Positions 14,000-25,287 of a stretch of DNA of 64,000 nt are shown here, piece by piece. The position numbers and the translations under genes are program-made. The notes under the pieces were generated by a model. That model saw only the letters and a program-made list of their open reading frames with translations, ran no database searches and was not told the origin of the DNA. The first letter of the stretch is position 1. Each line of letters starts with the position of its first letter. The stretch comes from Gentiana macrophylla (Eukaryota > Streptophyta > Magnoliopsida > Gentianales > Gentianaceae): NCBI GenBank assembly GCA_026214975.1, contig CM047805.1, positions 187,179,333-187,243,332 on the forward strand, given 5' to 3'.

Positions 14000-16201
14000 T
14001 TTAGAATTGATAAGTTTGTCTACATTGTCCCTTGATATAAATTTTACACTTTCTGGGATTAATAAGTTTGTCTAGATTGTCCCTTAATCTAAGTTTTACC
14101 AGTCAAAAAATTAGAGGGACCTTAAGTTTTACACAATGTTGGTCCCTCTGGGCTGCATTATCCTGCTTTGACTTAACTCTTCTGAAATTTAGAAAAACTC
14201 CTGTAATATAAACAACCTCCCCCTTGATAATATTTAAATTTTCCAAAAAGAGTAGAATAATGCAGACAACATATGGTGCTCTCAACTTAAGGTCCTTCGG
14301 TTTTTTCAAGGACTTCAGGTATTGTAAAATTGCAAGGAACTTAAGGGACATTCTGGACAAACCTATTAATCTTAAAACGACACAGATCCGGCTAAAAGTA
14401 AAGGCAAACTATCACAACATTTAACAAGCAACGGAATGAAATAGATAAGATTCCATAACAGATTGAACAAGCAATGGAATGAAATAGATAAGATTCCATA
14501 ACAGATGACATGTGGTAGGGATTAGGGGTGGTACTATAGGGGTAGTTACGGGTTGTGTAAAGGGTAGCAAGTAATAGATAAAGGGTGAGGACAGAGGAGA
14601 GGATTTAAAGGGGTGTAGAAATGTAAGGGCATAGGGTGGTGATGGTGGTGGGGAAGAGGAGATGGAGACGGTTTCTTGTTATTTTTCACTATATCCTATA
14701 CCCAACAACAATAATGTGCCCAAAAGCTAGCTCACGTACAGTAATTTAAACGGTCATAACAAATGACCTTCTACTCTGTCTGCACAGCCAACTAAAGAGG
14801 GGGAACGGAAGGACACAGCCATCACCAAGAAAACATGGAGATGTGGCATTGAGAAGTAATTAAAAAGAATACATCTTGTGCGGGATAGTGAGGAAACTAC
14901 ACACAATAATGAGAAGTAACGCCTGCAACACATAGTAGAACACAAGGCATAGTTATAAGTATGGTAAGGCTATGTTTCATCTTATCAATCACACACCAAC
15001 ATAACGTCAAGGATGTGTTAGACCTAACTACCCACAAGAGGGGATAATACCAAAGCTTGGAAAATATACATGTGAATGCATTAACATTTACATGAACCTA
15101 TGTATCTATTCCTATGAATATATCTGCAGAAAAAAAGCACAATTTTCCAATCACTAATTTTATTCCAATGCAAATATCTCAAACCAAAGACAATATAAGA
15201 AATTCTAACAGGAAAATTAACTAAAAATAGTATTCAGAATCCCAATCGTGCAAGGACAAACAAACACATAAAAAGACAACTAATTCAGCATTATGACAAA
15301 ACACATTCAAGCACAAAATTGAACAACCGGAGTATGAAATCAAACATAAACAAAGAGTTCAGAAAGGGCTTGACATAGCCAATTTGATCATAAATCCAAA
15401 ATAAGAACAAAGCCATAAACCCTAATACCTCCTAGGGCGGGCACCAGCACCACCATAAGCAAAAGCAGGAGCAATGTTACCAGCAGCCTGCTCCTCTTTA
15501 AGAACAATACCAGGCAATTCACCCATACCCATTATGGTAAGCATATCAATTGTCTCCTTATCCACTTCAATCGTATCAGTCCTGATTGCTGACTCATCAG
15601 GCACAAAGTCCATACGGCGCTCCCTTTCCTCCTCCTGCAGCTTCAACGAGATCCCACGTACTGATCCTTTCTGGATACGCTTCATCAAATGGGTCGAAAA
15701 CCGGCGATCTTGTTGCGGAGACGCTTCGACGGGATGATGGCGACTTCAGTAAGTATCTTTTGTTGGTGTGGAAATCGAGCGTCATTTTGGAGTAGTAGCG
15801 TTCAATCACTTGGCGGGATGATTTCTTCACTGTCTTGGTGCGGACACGACCCATTTTTGGATTCTGGTACGCCGGCGACGGGAGGAGAAGTCGGGTTTTC
15901 TGCTTTGTTGCAGGAAATGGGATAATGGAAGCAATAAGCGAATGCTAGGGTTTGTGACTTACTTTAAGGGTTCAACTTTATATATGGGAAAGCCCTTGAG
16001 AATTAGGGCTGAAATCCTGTGGGTTGGGCTGTGTTGTATTTGGGAGTACTGCAATCTTAAAAATGGCCCATAACCCGAAAAGATAATTCTTTACCTTGCC
16101 GGTGCTGCGTACACACTTTTCACCTATATAAAAATAAAAAATAAAAAAAAACATCCAATATATCCTTTTTTTGAAAAGGAAAAAAAAAACTTTCATTCGA
16201 T
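14000..16201. repeat. Segmental duplication, copy B
   Basis: This is the second, better preserved copy of the segment at 7865-10192, in the same orientation, ending with the eS17-derived gene and the tail AAACTTTCATTCGA. Both copies are followed on the plus strand by LINE sequence, so the junction near 10192 and 16201 may mark a shared insertion or a duplication breakpoint. Confidence 0.85.
15422..15854 (-). pseudogene. RPS17: Ribosomal protein eS17 gene with two frameshifts, copy B
   Basis: eS17 is a component of the small ribosomal subunit. The ATG at 15854 opens [20 protein letters not shown] and [11 protein letters not shown], a normal eS17 N-terminus. One base is then missing in an A run (about 15763) and another in a T run (about 15697), after which the frame continues [29 protein letters not shown] and the usual acidic C-terminus to a TAG at 15422. 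With the two shifts ignored, the length is about 143 residues, as in the family, and no intron interrupts it. Both lesions are single-base losses in homopolymers, so assembly error is a real alternative to pseudogenisation. Confidence 0.88.
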
Positions 16202-16439
16202 TCAAAATAGAACCATCCTCACCCAAACAGTGTTTACCACGACAGCCTATTACCACATGCAGACAGTCAAATTATCAAGAGAAAATAACAATTTTTGTAT
16301 TATCTAATCATACTGGAAAATGTTTACAACAGTCTCATATACATATACTAGATAGAAGAATCTATGGTAAATCTAGAAGGTGCACCACAGTGTGACAAGT
16401 ATCCACTTCTAAAGATAATTACTAGATAAGGACACAACT

Positions 16440-17343
16440 TGACTAATTACTACATTAATCCTTACTTTCTAAGAGTCTCAATCACTGACGAGTTGGACAG
16501 ACTTGCCCGCGGTTTCTTTTGGGCTGACAATGAAGAAAAGAGAAGCACTCACCATGTAGCTTGGCAATCTATCTGTCGACCCAAACTTCATGGTGGTTTA
16601 GCAATACGCAAGGCCAGAGAGATGAATATCGCGCTTTTAGCAAAACTCGTGTGACAAATTCTCGATGAGATCCTAGTAAACTTTAGGTGTAGATTCTGAC
16701 ACAAAAATATGGTTCGTCTTTTACGACCCCGAAACCGACCTCTTCTTTTATATTGCGCCATATTTGTTTTGCTGCGAATGAACTGGGAGAGATATTCACT
16801 TTGGACGACTAGGGAGCACCTCTTTACCGCCAACCTTCCAAAGAAATTCTCGTGGGCTAGGCCTAACATGAAGTCTGCAAATCTTCACCAGGGAGTAATG
16901 ATAGTGCGAATTGGAAACGAATCTGGAATATCAAAGTCCCATTTCGAGGTAACCATCTGCCCAGGCTCAAACGTATGAACTCTCTCCCCATAGCTGGCAT
17001 ACTTACTGCGAGACACATTATTAATGACGACTCGTGTTCATCTTGTGGAAGCTTCAATGAATCCATCCTACATGTCCTTAGAGATTGCTATTGGGTCCGT
17101 GGAATGTCCACGATGCCCTAGCCTGGCTTGAGAAGTGCTTACAAAAGGACATGTACAAGAAAGATAACATCGTGTTCTGAAGATTTCTTTTTCGGGAATT
17201 AATTTCCAGTATTTGGTATTGGCGCAACGAAGAATTCCACCATGATGATCGACATAGGCCCCATAAAGCGGTGTTTATCTCTCAAGCCATACGGAAGGCT
17301 CGAGAACTACATCTAGAAGGCATGGATAATAATGTAGTTATAT
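16440..17343 (+). mobile_element. Decayed LINE 3' fragment
   Basis: Frames give the end of a LINE reverse transcriptase (LDRLARGFFWADNEEKR, then HHVAWQSICRPKLHGGLAIR and MNIALLAKLV at 16490-16650) and a zf-RVT block (CSSCGSFNESILHVLRDCYW at about 17036-17095). Both are interrupted by stops. It is shorter than and distinct in sequence from the LINE at 10410-12410, so it is a different family or a strongly diverged member. Most of ORF2 is missing. Confidence 0.82.
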
Positions 17344-17657
17344 AGTGACTAGTTTTGTATATTTTTTTTTTTTTTTTGTTTTCGAACAGATAGTAATATC
17401 CCACTTAAACCAAAGAGCATTAATCATAAAAGAATGCATTAGTGTTGTGTGTAAATAAGAATTCAATTCACTATTTTTTTTCTTGCTTCCAGCACTATTT
17501 TTTTTTCCTTAAGAATTCAATTCAATTCACTATTTTTCTTATGTAAATGATATTGCCCCAATAAAATCGTCACATAGTACTTTTCACATTTGACCGTGAT
17601 GTAAAACACATCAGTTATTAGATTCTAAATCATGAATAATAGTGTAAAAGATTAGGG
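17344..17657. other. Intergenic stretch, no recognised gene
   Basis: AT-rich with a T-run near 17360-17380 and two poly-T-rich copies of AATTCAATTCACTATTTTT. Nothing else could be supported. Confidence 0.4.
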
Positions 17658-17848
17658 TAATGATACAGACACAACCGTTATGACACAACGAGTGTCACAA
17701 CACGTATCTACACCGTTGATTACGATGTATATAATAATGATTGATGAGTGTACATTACGAATCAACGGTGTAGATACACGTTGTAATCAACAGTGTAGAT
17801 ACACGTTGTAACACTCATTGTGTCACAATGATTGTGCCCGTATCATTA
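17658..17848. mobile_element. Foldback MITE
   Basis: Long terminal inverted repeats (about 50 bp, imperfect): the left arm starts TAATGATACAGACACAACC and the right arm, reverse complemented, starts TAATGATACGGGCACAATC. Both continue with GACACAA...GAGTGT...ACAAC, CGTATCTACAC-type words. The interior repeats the GTGTAGATACACGTTGTAA word twice. No clear target duplication was found, so the superfamily is open. Confidence 0.7.
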
Positions 17849-18409
17849 TTCAAAAGATTAATAGTGTAAAATTATGAGTGCCCATGCCATGGGAAGTGGA
17901 TCCTCTCAAATACTTAAGGGTAAAGTACATTTGTTTTTACACATTAGCATCAAAACGACGTAGTTTTGAAAAAATAAATAGATGGTTAGATGATTTTCAC
18001 ATTTTGGGTGTGTGGTTAGATCACTCCTACTTGAGAGAATACTCCTTCAAGTACTTGAGAGAATACTCCTTCAAGTACTTTATGTTGGTGTTCCAACAAC
18101 AGAGATTTTAAATGGCGGAAGAGCCCGTATCATTATTCAAAAGATTAATAGTGTAAAATTATGAGTGCCCATGCCATGGGAAGTGGATCCTCTCAAATAC
18201 TTAAGGGTAAAGTACATTTGTTTTTACACATTAGCATCAAAACGACGTAGTTTTGAAAAAATAAATAGATGGTTAGATGATTTTCACATTTTGGGTGTGT
18301 GGTTAGATCACTCCTACTTGAGAGAATACTCCTTCAAGTACTTGAGAGAATACTCCTTCAAGTACTTTATGTTGGTGTTCCAACAACAGAGATTTTAAAT
18401 GGCGGAAGA
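17836..18409. repeat. 287-bp perfect tandem duplication
   Basis: Unit 1 is 17836-18122 and unit 2 is 18123-18409. I saw no difference between them. Each unit begins with the last 13 bp of the MITE to the left and ends with AAATGGCGGAAGA, which belongs to the LINE to the right. Each contains a nested 24-bp direct duplication (TTGAGAGAATACTCCTTCAAG-type). Identical 77-codon open frames at 17878-18111 and 18165-18398 result from the duplication and have no recognisable family. Confidence 0.93.
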
Positions 18410-18890
18410 AGGCAGGAGAGCTTGCTCCATGGCAATTCCACGATAAGACTTTCATTGAGAATCATGGGGAATAAATGCAAATTGCCCAGGGGCAGTATCA
18501 CTTAGTGGTTGTGGCTGTGGTTTGGTAATGGCAGAATTAATCACCTCCAAATTATCGGGTGGGTTGGCTTTGATGTAGGTGGAATCATGTGTACGCGCAC
18601 TTTCCTCTGCAAGAATAGCATCCACAGCCATTGCTTCTCCAACACCTTTTGCTACGGTATCTCTTTGATCAAACGAGGTTCGTGTACATTAGTAATATCT
18701 TTAAGGGGTGCTTGGAGGATCCCAAAATCGAACCGGAAGAGGGGTAATGATTCTAAAACTCGAATAAATCATCTCTTTGCCTTTATTTTGAGGACTCGAG
18801 CCCTGCCTTGGTGCGAAATGCGGGAAGAGCTCCCACGCCCTCTACCTCGGTATTTGTGTTACGGTCTCATGTTGTGCCATTGACGTTAAT
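18405..18890 (-). mobile_element. LINE fragment: ORF1 end and start of ORF2 endonuclease
   Basis: On the minus strand an ATG at about 18455 opens MKVLSWNCHGA, the signature start of the apurinic-like endonuclease of plant LINE ORF2. It follows about 400 bp of open sequence (KGVGEAMAVDAILAEES and beyond) that would be the C-terminal part of ORF1. ORF2 is cut off after roughly 20 codons at the junction with the tandem duplication. Confidence 0.75.
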
Positions 18891-19289
18891 TCAAATTATC
18901 TCTTTCTAGTCTGTTTTGGTGAATAATTATAAGTAGGTCTCATGTCACATAAGAAGATCATTCATAAAAATATAGGTCTAACAACATAATGCCGGATAAC
19001 ATGATCCTTAAAACCTAGATAATTGAATATATGGATGCATTTCAGAAAGGTGTCTCATAATCGCAGCTTTGACTGCTTTTGGTAAATGTAAAAATCTTGT
19101 TAATAATGTGATAAGGAAGGATCCTGAAAAATGAATGAATAAAAAGATAAAGAAAAAAGGAACTCAGATGAGACGGAGATTTTTTTCTTTTCAAAAGCGA
19201 TATTTTATTTCAATTCAGTGGAAAGAAAACCAATCACCCAATGGATTACAAACAATTGCGGAAAAGCATGAACTAGAACTAAAATAAGA
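18891..19289. other. Intergenic stretch, nothing recognised
   Basis: No domain or open frame could be supported. The right part probably belongs to the 3' untranslated end of the LINE at 19290-19930. Confidence 0.4.
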
Positions 19290-19930
19290 CAAATAGCTAA
19301 TCATCTAGCCTCCAAGCTAGTCGAGATCTTTCGCCTGCTTTCACCGCTTTCAAATGAACACCTGGATTGGTGGCCTTCCCGCTGCAGATCATAGATCGCT
19401 TTATTTCGCTTATGCCAAACGCCATAGCACACATCACGAAAGATGTAGCCCACTCGCCCTCCTTTTCAAATTAATTAAGTTGAAGCCAGCTCTGCATTGT
19501 TAGAGCTGAGAAGAACTCTCTCCTAGTTTCTCGGGGGACAATAGTTGTCAAAACATGATGGGGCCAATAGCAGTCACGGATACGTCGGATAGCACGAAGG
19601 GTCGTCTCTGAGTGATGATCACTTATGGGACAAATCGGCGTGGGAGATATATTGCGAGCAAAAAGAAATTGATTTACCATGAGGGATTCATGGTTAACCT
19701 GCCACAGATGGAAGTTGTATCTCGTGGGCCCTTTCAAACGCCATATGGATATCCGCCGAGCTCCCACTGGGTATCCGCTTCTCCTGGAGCCAACTATGTG
19801 CACTCTTAACGGTATATTTTCCTTTTTCTCGATGGGCTCCAAATAATATTCTCTCGCACTTACGCCTAAATCCCTCCTTTAGCACGCACGATCGTCGCAC
19901 AAATGCCTTTCCAAATGAAACAGAGTCGCG
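19290..19930 (-). mobile_element. LINE 3' fragment with zf-RVT region
   Basis: Minus-strand frames give GKYTVKSAHSWLQEK followed by the zf-RVT block (FHLWQVNHESLMVNQFLFAR, then ICPISDHHSETTLRAIR and RDCYWP), typical of the C-terminal part of plant LINE ORF2. A frameshift separates the two parts near 19740. The reverse transcriptase is missing, consistent with 5' truncation. Confidence 0.8.
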
Positions 19931-20164
19931 GGTTGGTTCAAAGGGGTTGCCATATTTACGGAGATATTATTTTTATTGAAAATAATTTGATGAGATTTGA
20001 TTTTATTTTGGTTTATTTTATTTCTTTACATAGGTAAATAAATTAGCAAGAAAAAGATAGCTTTGTTATTTTATTTTATTTTGAGGATAAACGTTATTTT
20101 TATTCAATTAAGTTAGCAGAAAGACGCCAATAAGATATATGAGAAGACGGCCCAGTGCCTCTAT

Positions 20165-20455
20165 GTTTAAGCACTAACTAATGATAAACCTTCTTTTACT
20201 GGAGATAAGTCGGAAAGTTGCCCTCTCGGTTGACAAAATAGAAGTTACTGATTGGCAAATACCGGAATAAGGATTTTACAATCGTGGATAAATTGAACCC
20301 ATTGAGATAGATCTTCTTCATTCGATAAAAGTTTTCGTGGATCATTTGCGAATAATCTCCTTCAAATATGATATTGAAGTATCCCCATGTAATGGCAAAG
20401 ACTATAACTTGATGAATAGCTAATGCTTCAAAGAGTTGCAACAACATAAAGACCC
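20165..20455 (-). mobile_element. LINE RNase H-like domain remnant
   Basis: The 83-codon frame at 20196-20447 contains EALAIHQVIVFAITWGYFNI, FEGDYSQMI and FVNREGN. These are the RNase H-like segments found at the end of plant LINE ORF2 and also at 27558-27848 and 28272-28574 in this window. It is probably the distal end of the LINE at 19290-19930 or of a related copy. Confidence 0.75.
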
Positions 20456-21874
20456 AAGTAACTTTGAAGAGAAGCTACGGAGAATGTCACTCGAGCTATT
20501 CCTCACCAAACCTCCATAGCTTTGTTATTTTAAGTTTAGGAATTTTAGGTAACGTAAACATCTCACCTAAAACTTATTAATCCGGTGGTTTTTGCTCGAA
20601 TCTCAATAAAGAAAGTGTGTATATATATGTATATTTCAGATTTGTAAAAGACTATACTCCGTAGCTTTTGTTGAAACCAAGTATTATTTTAATCCAAAGT
20701 ACATTCAAGGTTAACTTCAAAGAATGGAAAATAAATATATAAAAACTATCTAACCCTGAATGTTGACTTTTTTATAATACAATCATATAATGAAACAGAC
20801 AAACCCTGAATAGAAAATAAATATAAAAAAAAAAAACTATCTAACTCTGAATGATGTAAAATTTTGTAATACTACCGTTGTATTATTACACTTAGACAAA
20901 TGAACTTAATCTAAGGATTGATTTTAATTTTTTCTTCCTTTACTAAAGATTATATGATTAGAATCATTTGTGTGGACAAATTCTATGTAATGTATGTAGT
21001 AATAATTTTGTTTAGGAGTTTCTAGCCTCCATTTTGGGAATATTATTTCATGGGGTCTTCAGATGCGTAGATGCAAATAGAAATTCTTCCAATATTAGAT
21101 AATAAAGAGACGGTAAATTATGTTATAAAATATAATACCACTTGATCTATGTTTTGCGTTATGTCCGTTCATATAATAAATGTATACAGAGATTTGGAGA
21201 CCACTCGGGAAAAAATTCACTATATTATGTTGTAGTAGTGATACATCCACTACACTTTCAACCACAACATCTTACACAACACAATCAACACCATATATTC
21301 TGTTAAGACCCATCACAAAAAATAATTCATCACTTTAATCCATAGCTACCACTAATGTAGTGGTTTGTACACTACACTCTTGATAGAGACAACACACAGA
21401 ATCATTAATTTCTATATATCAAGTAGTATCACAGTTTACAGATGTAGTGTATTTATTGGTATTGTACAATGTGATTTTTTTTGTTTGATGAGAATATTGT
21501 ACAAGTACTTGCATGGGTGGCTAGATGCAGGAATTTTGACATGGGGGTCGAAAATTTATTAATTTTTTTCCGTAACACTTCAGGGTCTAATTTTCTGCAA
21601 CTCTGTGATGTACGCAACATCTTTGAGTATTCTATGTTTTTGTGGTGAAACTACAAATCGTTCTATTACTGTTGCTACGAGTAGTGAAAATAGGTTGATA
21701 TATGGTGTTGTTGTGGCCTTTGTATTATCACATATGGTAGATACAGACTTAAACATTAACTCATGTGCTATTTACCTGCACTTATGTGCTTTTTGTGACC
21801 AATCAGATTTTCTTGGTAAGATAAAAATACTTATTTGCGATGTACTGCACTGAATATCATGATCTATGTATTAT
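20456..21874. other. AT-rich intergenic stretch, no recognised gene
   Basis: A short direct duplication (AAAATAAATATA..AAAACTATCTAAC, twice at 20727-20845) is visible. Open frames at 21365-21562 and 21605-21853 show no recognisable motif. Confidence 0.4.
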
Positions 21875-21882
21875 TTCAGATG

Positions 21883-22102
21883 CAGGGGCGGAGCTACTGA
21901 GGCCATAGGGGGGATGCGTGCCCCCCTCGGTTTCTGAGAAATTACTGGTATACCCTTATATATTTTGAGATTAGTCTGCTTTGTATATATATTATATAGT
22001 CGCTTGTAATGAACTTCTGAATTAACTGGCGCAGTGGTTAGATCTTTAATTTTTATCCAGAAGGTCAAGAGTTCAGTACCCCATAGCTGCATTTATTAAT
22101 TG

Positions 22103-22133
<31 letters not shown>

Positions 22134-22604
22134 ATTTTGCTTATTCAATTGTGTGTGTTATGTCTCATATTTTTTATTTACCATTTTGCTTGTTCAATTA
22201 TGTGCGTTATGTCTTATATATTTTTTTTTGTCATTTTGCTTCTTCAATGTTATATATGTATATATAAACGTACGAGACGAGTGTATGGGGTTCTCAATTT
22301 TTTTTTATGAAATTACAGAAATAATATATAGGGCGATAGAGAGTTTGTTTTTTTTACCATTTTGCTTATTCATTTGTGTGTGTTATGTCATATTTTTTAT
22401 TTACCATTTTGCTTGTTCAATTATGCATTATATCTTTCTTTTTTTTTTGTCATTTTACTTCTTCAATTATATATATGTTTATATAAACGCATTTGCATTT
22501 GTGTATGATGTTTGCTTCAAATTTTTTTATGAAATTACAGAAATAATATATAGGGTGATAGAGAATTGTGTCCCTCCTGAACCGAAATCCTGGCTCCGCC
22601 ACTG
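21883..22604. mobile_element. Non-autonomous hAT element, 722 bp
   Basis: Ends are CAGGGGCGGAGC on the left and GGCTCCGCCACTG on the right (inverted, CAGTGGCGGAGCC). They are flanked by a perfect 8-bp target duplication TTCAGATG at 21875-21882 and 22605-22612, the hAT hallmark. The interior has a poly-T tract (22101-22130) and a roughly 220-bp direct duplication (about 22131-22350 and 22357-22570). No transposase is present. The long Phe-rich open frame at 22153-22626 is low-complexity repeat translation. Confidence 0.88.
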
Positions 22605-22926
22605 TTCAGATGTGTGGCTAGTTTGATTACCTCTGTTGTAGCTCAATGTATTATACCGAATACCGTGATCTTACGAGACACGTGAGATATTTAGCTAGTC
22701 ATACTATCTAAATTGCATCATGTCCTTATGATAGGTGGTAGCATGTGTTTTTTTTTTTTGTTGTCGCGCTTAACAGGATTTCAACACCTGGCTCCACGCC
22801 AAAGTTATTTAGCTTCACTACAAGATCGATGCATCTTGTGCTAGGCGGTAGCATGCGTTTTTCCATTGACTATATGATATTATGTGTTGAAACATAAAAG
22901 ATGAACGTGAATAATCATGATGCATG

Positions 22927-23140
22927 CAGGGGCGGATCCACGCGACCGTGCGCCACGTGACCCCACCGAATTTTAAAAAAAAATTTTAGTATTAAAATTA
23001 CGTAGTTTTATTGTTAAAAGTCATTGTTTTACGATAAAATTGATGTTTTTAGATTCTGGACCCTAATCAAATTTTTTTAGATAAAAGATGTAGTTTTAGA
23101 TCAAGCGACACCACCTAATAAATTCCTGGATCCGCCAGTG
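22927..23140. mobile_element. hAT-type MITE, 214 bp
   Basis: Terminal inverted repeats are CAGGGGCGGATCCA and, reversed, CACTGGCGGATCCA. A perfect 8-bp target duplication GATGCATG lies at 22919-22926 and 23141-23148. The ends match those of the 722-bp element 322 bp to the left, so both were probably moved by the same hAT transposase. No coding capacity. Confidence 0.9.
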
Positions 23141-23255
23141 GATGCATGTATAAACTTTAGTTAATATAAATCTCATCATTATTATTACTAATATGAAAAG
23201 TATTATATGATTATATATCGTTAATATTTCTCATAAAAATAATATCCCAGATGGA

Positions 23256-24100
23256 TTAAATAGATAAAGAGGCCACTACTTTTTTGATCTCATTGGTGTA
23301 AGACTGATTAGTCAAACTATAGCCACCGTCAACGACCAGATTCAATCCGCTCACAAACTTAGCACCGTCGCTGCATAAATACAACGCCGCCTCCGCCACA
23401 TCCTCCGACGTCGGCGCCGCCCCTTTTAAATTCGCCGACGCGCAAATTATCCCTTCCACTATACTCTTATCCAGCCCCATCGCATTGCTAAGCATCGGAG
23501 TAGCCACCGCGCACGGCGAAATGCAATTGACTCTGATTCCATGTTGACCAAGCTCAACGCACAAGTTTTTAGTCAAGCCAAGTATTCCATGTTTTGATAC
23601 GGCGTAAGAATACGGCGATTCACCGGAACAAACCGCCGCGAGACTGGCGGTGAAGAGGATTACACCTTTTTTAGCAGGAATCATGACTTTGGCTGCGTAT
23701 TTTGCTCCCAAGAATGCACCGAAAACGTTGACGTCAAATACCCTTTTGAAATTTTCACTTCCTGTACAATGTTCAGTGTAGTTATAAGTACTTGTCAAAT
23801 TACTTAAATATAGCAAGAAGTAATTAATGTCACAATTAATTGATAAAATCACCTTAATACATCAAATATTATTACATGTATGTTGTGATATAAATTTGAC
23901 TAAATTTAAAATAAAATAAAAAAGATGGGATATAAAAGGTTACATACCAGCATCAACAATGTTGAAATCCAAGTTACCAGTAATTCCGGCATTGTTGAAC
24001 ATGATGTCCAGCTTTCCAAACTTGGTAATGGCCACATCCACCAGGTTTTTAACATCTGTATCGCTCGTAACGTCGCAATGGACATAAATAACATTACGAT

Positions 24101-24131
<31 letters not shown>

Positions 24132-24656
24132 GAGCAGTAGTTGTTCACAAAGGGCATTTCCCAATTTATCTTGGACATCAGCAACAATGACTTTTGCACC
24201 ATTTTGTACAAACAGCCTCACAGTACTTTCTCCAAATCCACTTGCTCCTCCTGTCACTATTGCTACTTTTCCTTCCAACGCCAATTTCCTGTATTAAATA
24301 ACATCATATACATATACACATACACATACACATGTACGTGTTTAATTTGTTTATTTACCATCTCTCTCCTTAAAGGACGCTCCCTCACAATCACATGTGT
24401 TTATTTTAGGACCGATAAAGAAAGTCAACCCTTATATAAACAATAAAAGGACGATGTTGATAGAGAGGTTTGAAATCACGACTTTCTATCCTGATATCGT
24501 GTTAAATTATCTAACTTCAACAACATGCCATATAACTTACTTAATTGGCAGAAGAAGAATATAAATATATATAAGATAATACCTATTGTTTGTTGGGGTA
24601 GAAAGAAGTGAAGAAATGCCATTGGAGGAGGAATTTGTGCCATTGATGAGTGACAT
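23256..24656 (-). CDS. Short-chain dehydrogenase/reductase (SDR110C-like), 3 exons
   Basis: Three exons join with consistent phases: 24656-24583, 24288-23948 and 23761-23256, giving 306 residues. All introns are GT-AG. The start ATG (MSLINGTNSS) was chosen because it gives a short N-terminal exon ending in phase with the second, which opens KLALEGKVAIVTGGASGFG. The Rossmann cofactor motif TGGASGFG, the DVQDK acidic residue favouring NAD(H), NNAG, the catalytic Ser in LFTASLA, YAVSK and the substrate-loop motif VNCISPCAVATPM are all intact, so an active soluble NAD-dependent alcohol dehydrogenase is likely. Relatives include xanthoxin dehydrogenase (ABA2), secoisolariciresinol dehydrogenase and monoterpenol dehydrogenases; the substrate cannot be told. 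Oddity: a hexanucleotide repeat encodes (Gly-Ser)5 between the second helix and the next strand. A TATA-like CATATATA lies about 45-50 bp upstream. Confidence 0.93.
24101..24130 (-). repeat. In-frame hexanucleotide microsatellite in the SDR gene
   Basis: Five perfect copies of CAGAAC (GTTCTG on the coding strand) add five Gly-Ser pairs to the enzyme at a surface loop after the cofactor-binding helix. Length variation would stay in frame. Confidence 0.95.
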
Positions 24657-24756
24657 AATGTATGTATATATGTGTAGCAGTAGTGTTTTTGCAGGAGAAT
24701 ATATATGGAAGATCCTAACCAATGAGATGTGGATACATATCTGTGTTTTTACCTTG

Positions 24757-24761
<5 letters not shown>

Positions 24762-24796
<35 letters not shown>
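24762..24796. repeat. (TA)n microsatellite upstream of the SDR gene
   Basis: A pure TA run about 105-140 bp upstream of the SDR start codon, in the proximal promoter. Confidence 0.9.
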
Positions 24797-24798
<2 letters not shown>

Positions 24799-25285
24799 TG
24801 CAGGACATGATATGATAATATTATTTTATTATTGCCTAATCATTAATAGCAGTTTTACAGTAAATGGAACTATCAATTAAATAGTATCTCTCACGTTTTA
24901 GTGTACAGTACTAGTAGTAGTAGTACAACTTACTATTTACATTACTTTTTAACCTACTCTGTAAGGAACATTTTAAATTTTGCAATTTTAAAATATTTGA
25001 TTGGCAAAACAATTATATATGATATAACCATCCAGGTATCCATAAAACCAGTGTTAACTTTACTTAATAATGTTTTATTAGAAAATTCGATTCATATATC
25101 TTTTGGGCATCACATCACATTTTTATTATTATTGATCAAAATGTATGATTTATTTATTGATATAAATTTCTGATGATTATTTGTGATGATAGAAAATGTG
25201 AATGACAAACAAATTCTTCACATCATCGATCATTGTGAAAGTAATTTCAATATATTACGCGTGATCGGTGTGTAAAAATATATTT
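24797..25285. other. Distal SDR upstream region, nothing recognised
   Basis: AT-rich. An open frame at 24901-25173 has no recognisable motif. It may hold upstream control elements of the SDR gene, but none could be defined. Confidence 0.35.
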
Positions 25286-25287
25286 TA

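Noticed and set aside
17878..18398. Two identical 77-codon frames as a possible duplicated small gene
   Set aside because: They are identical only because of the very recent 287-bp DNA duplication; there is no start context, family or codon bias in support.
22153..22626. 157-codon Phe/Cys-rich frame resembling a membrane protein
   Set aside because: It lies inside a non-autonomous hAT element and comes from T-rich duplicated sequence.
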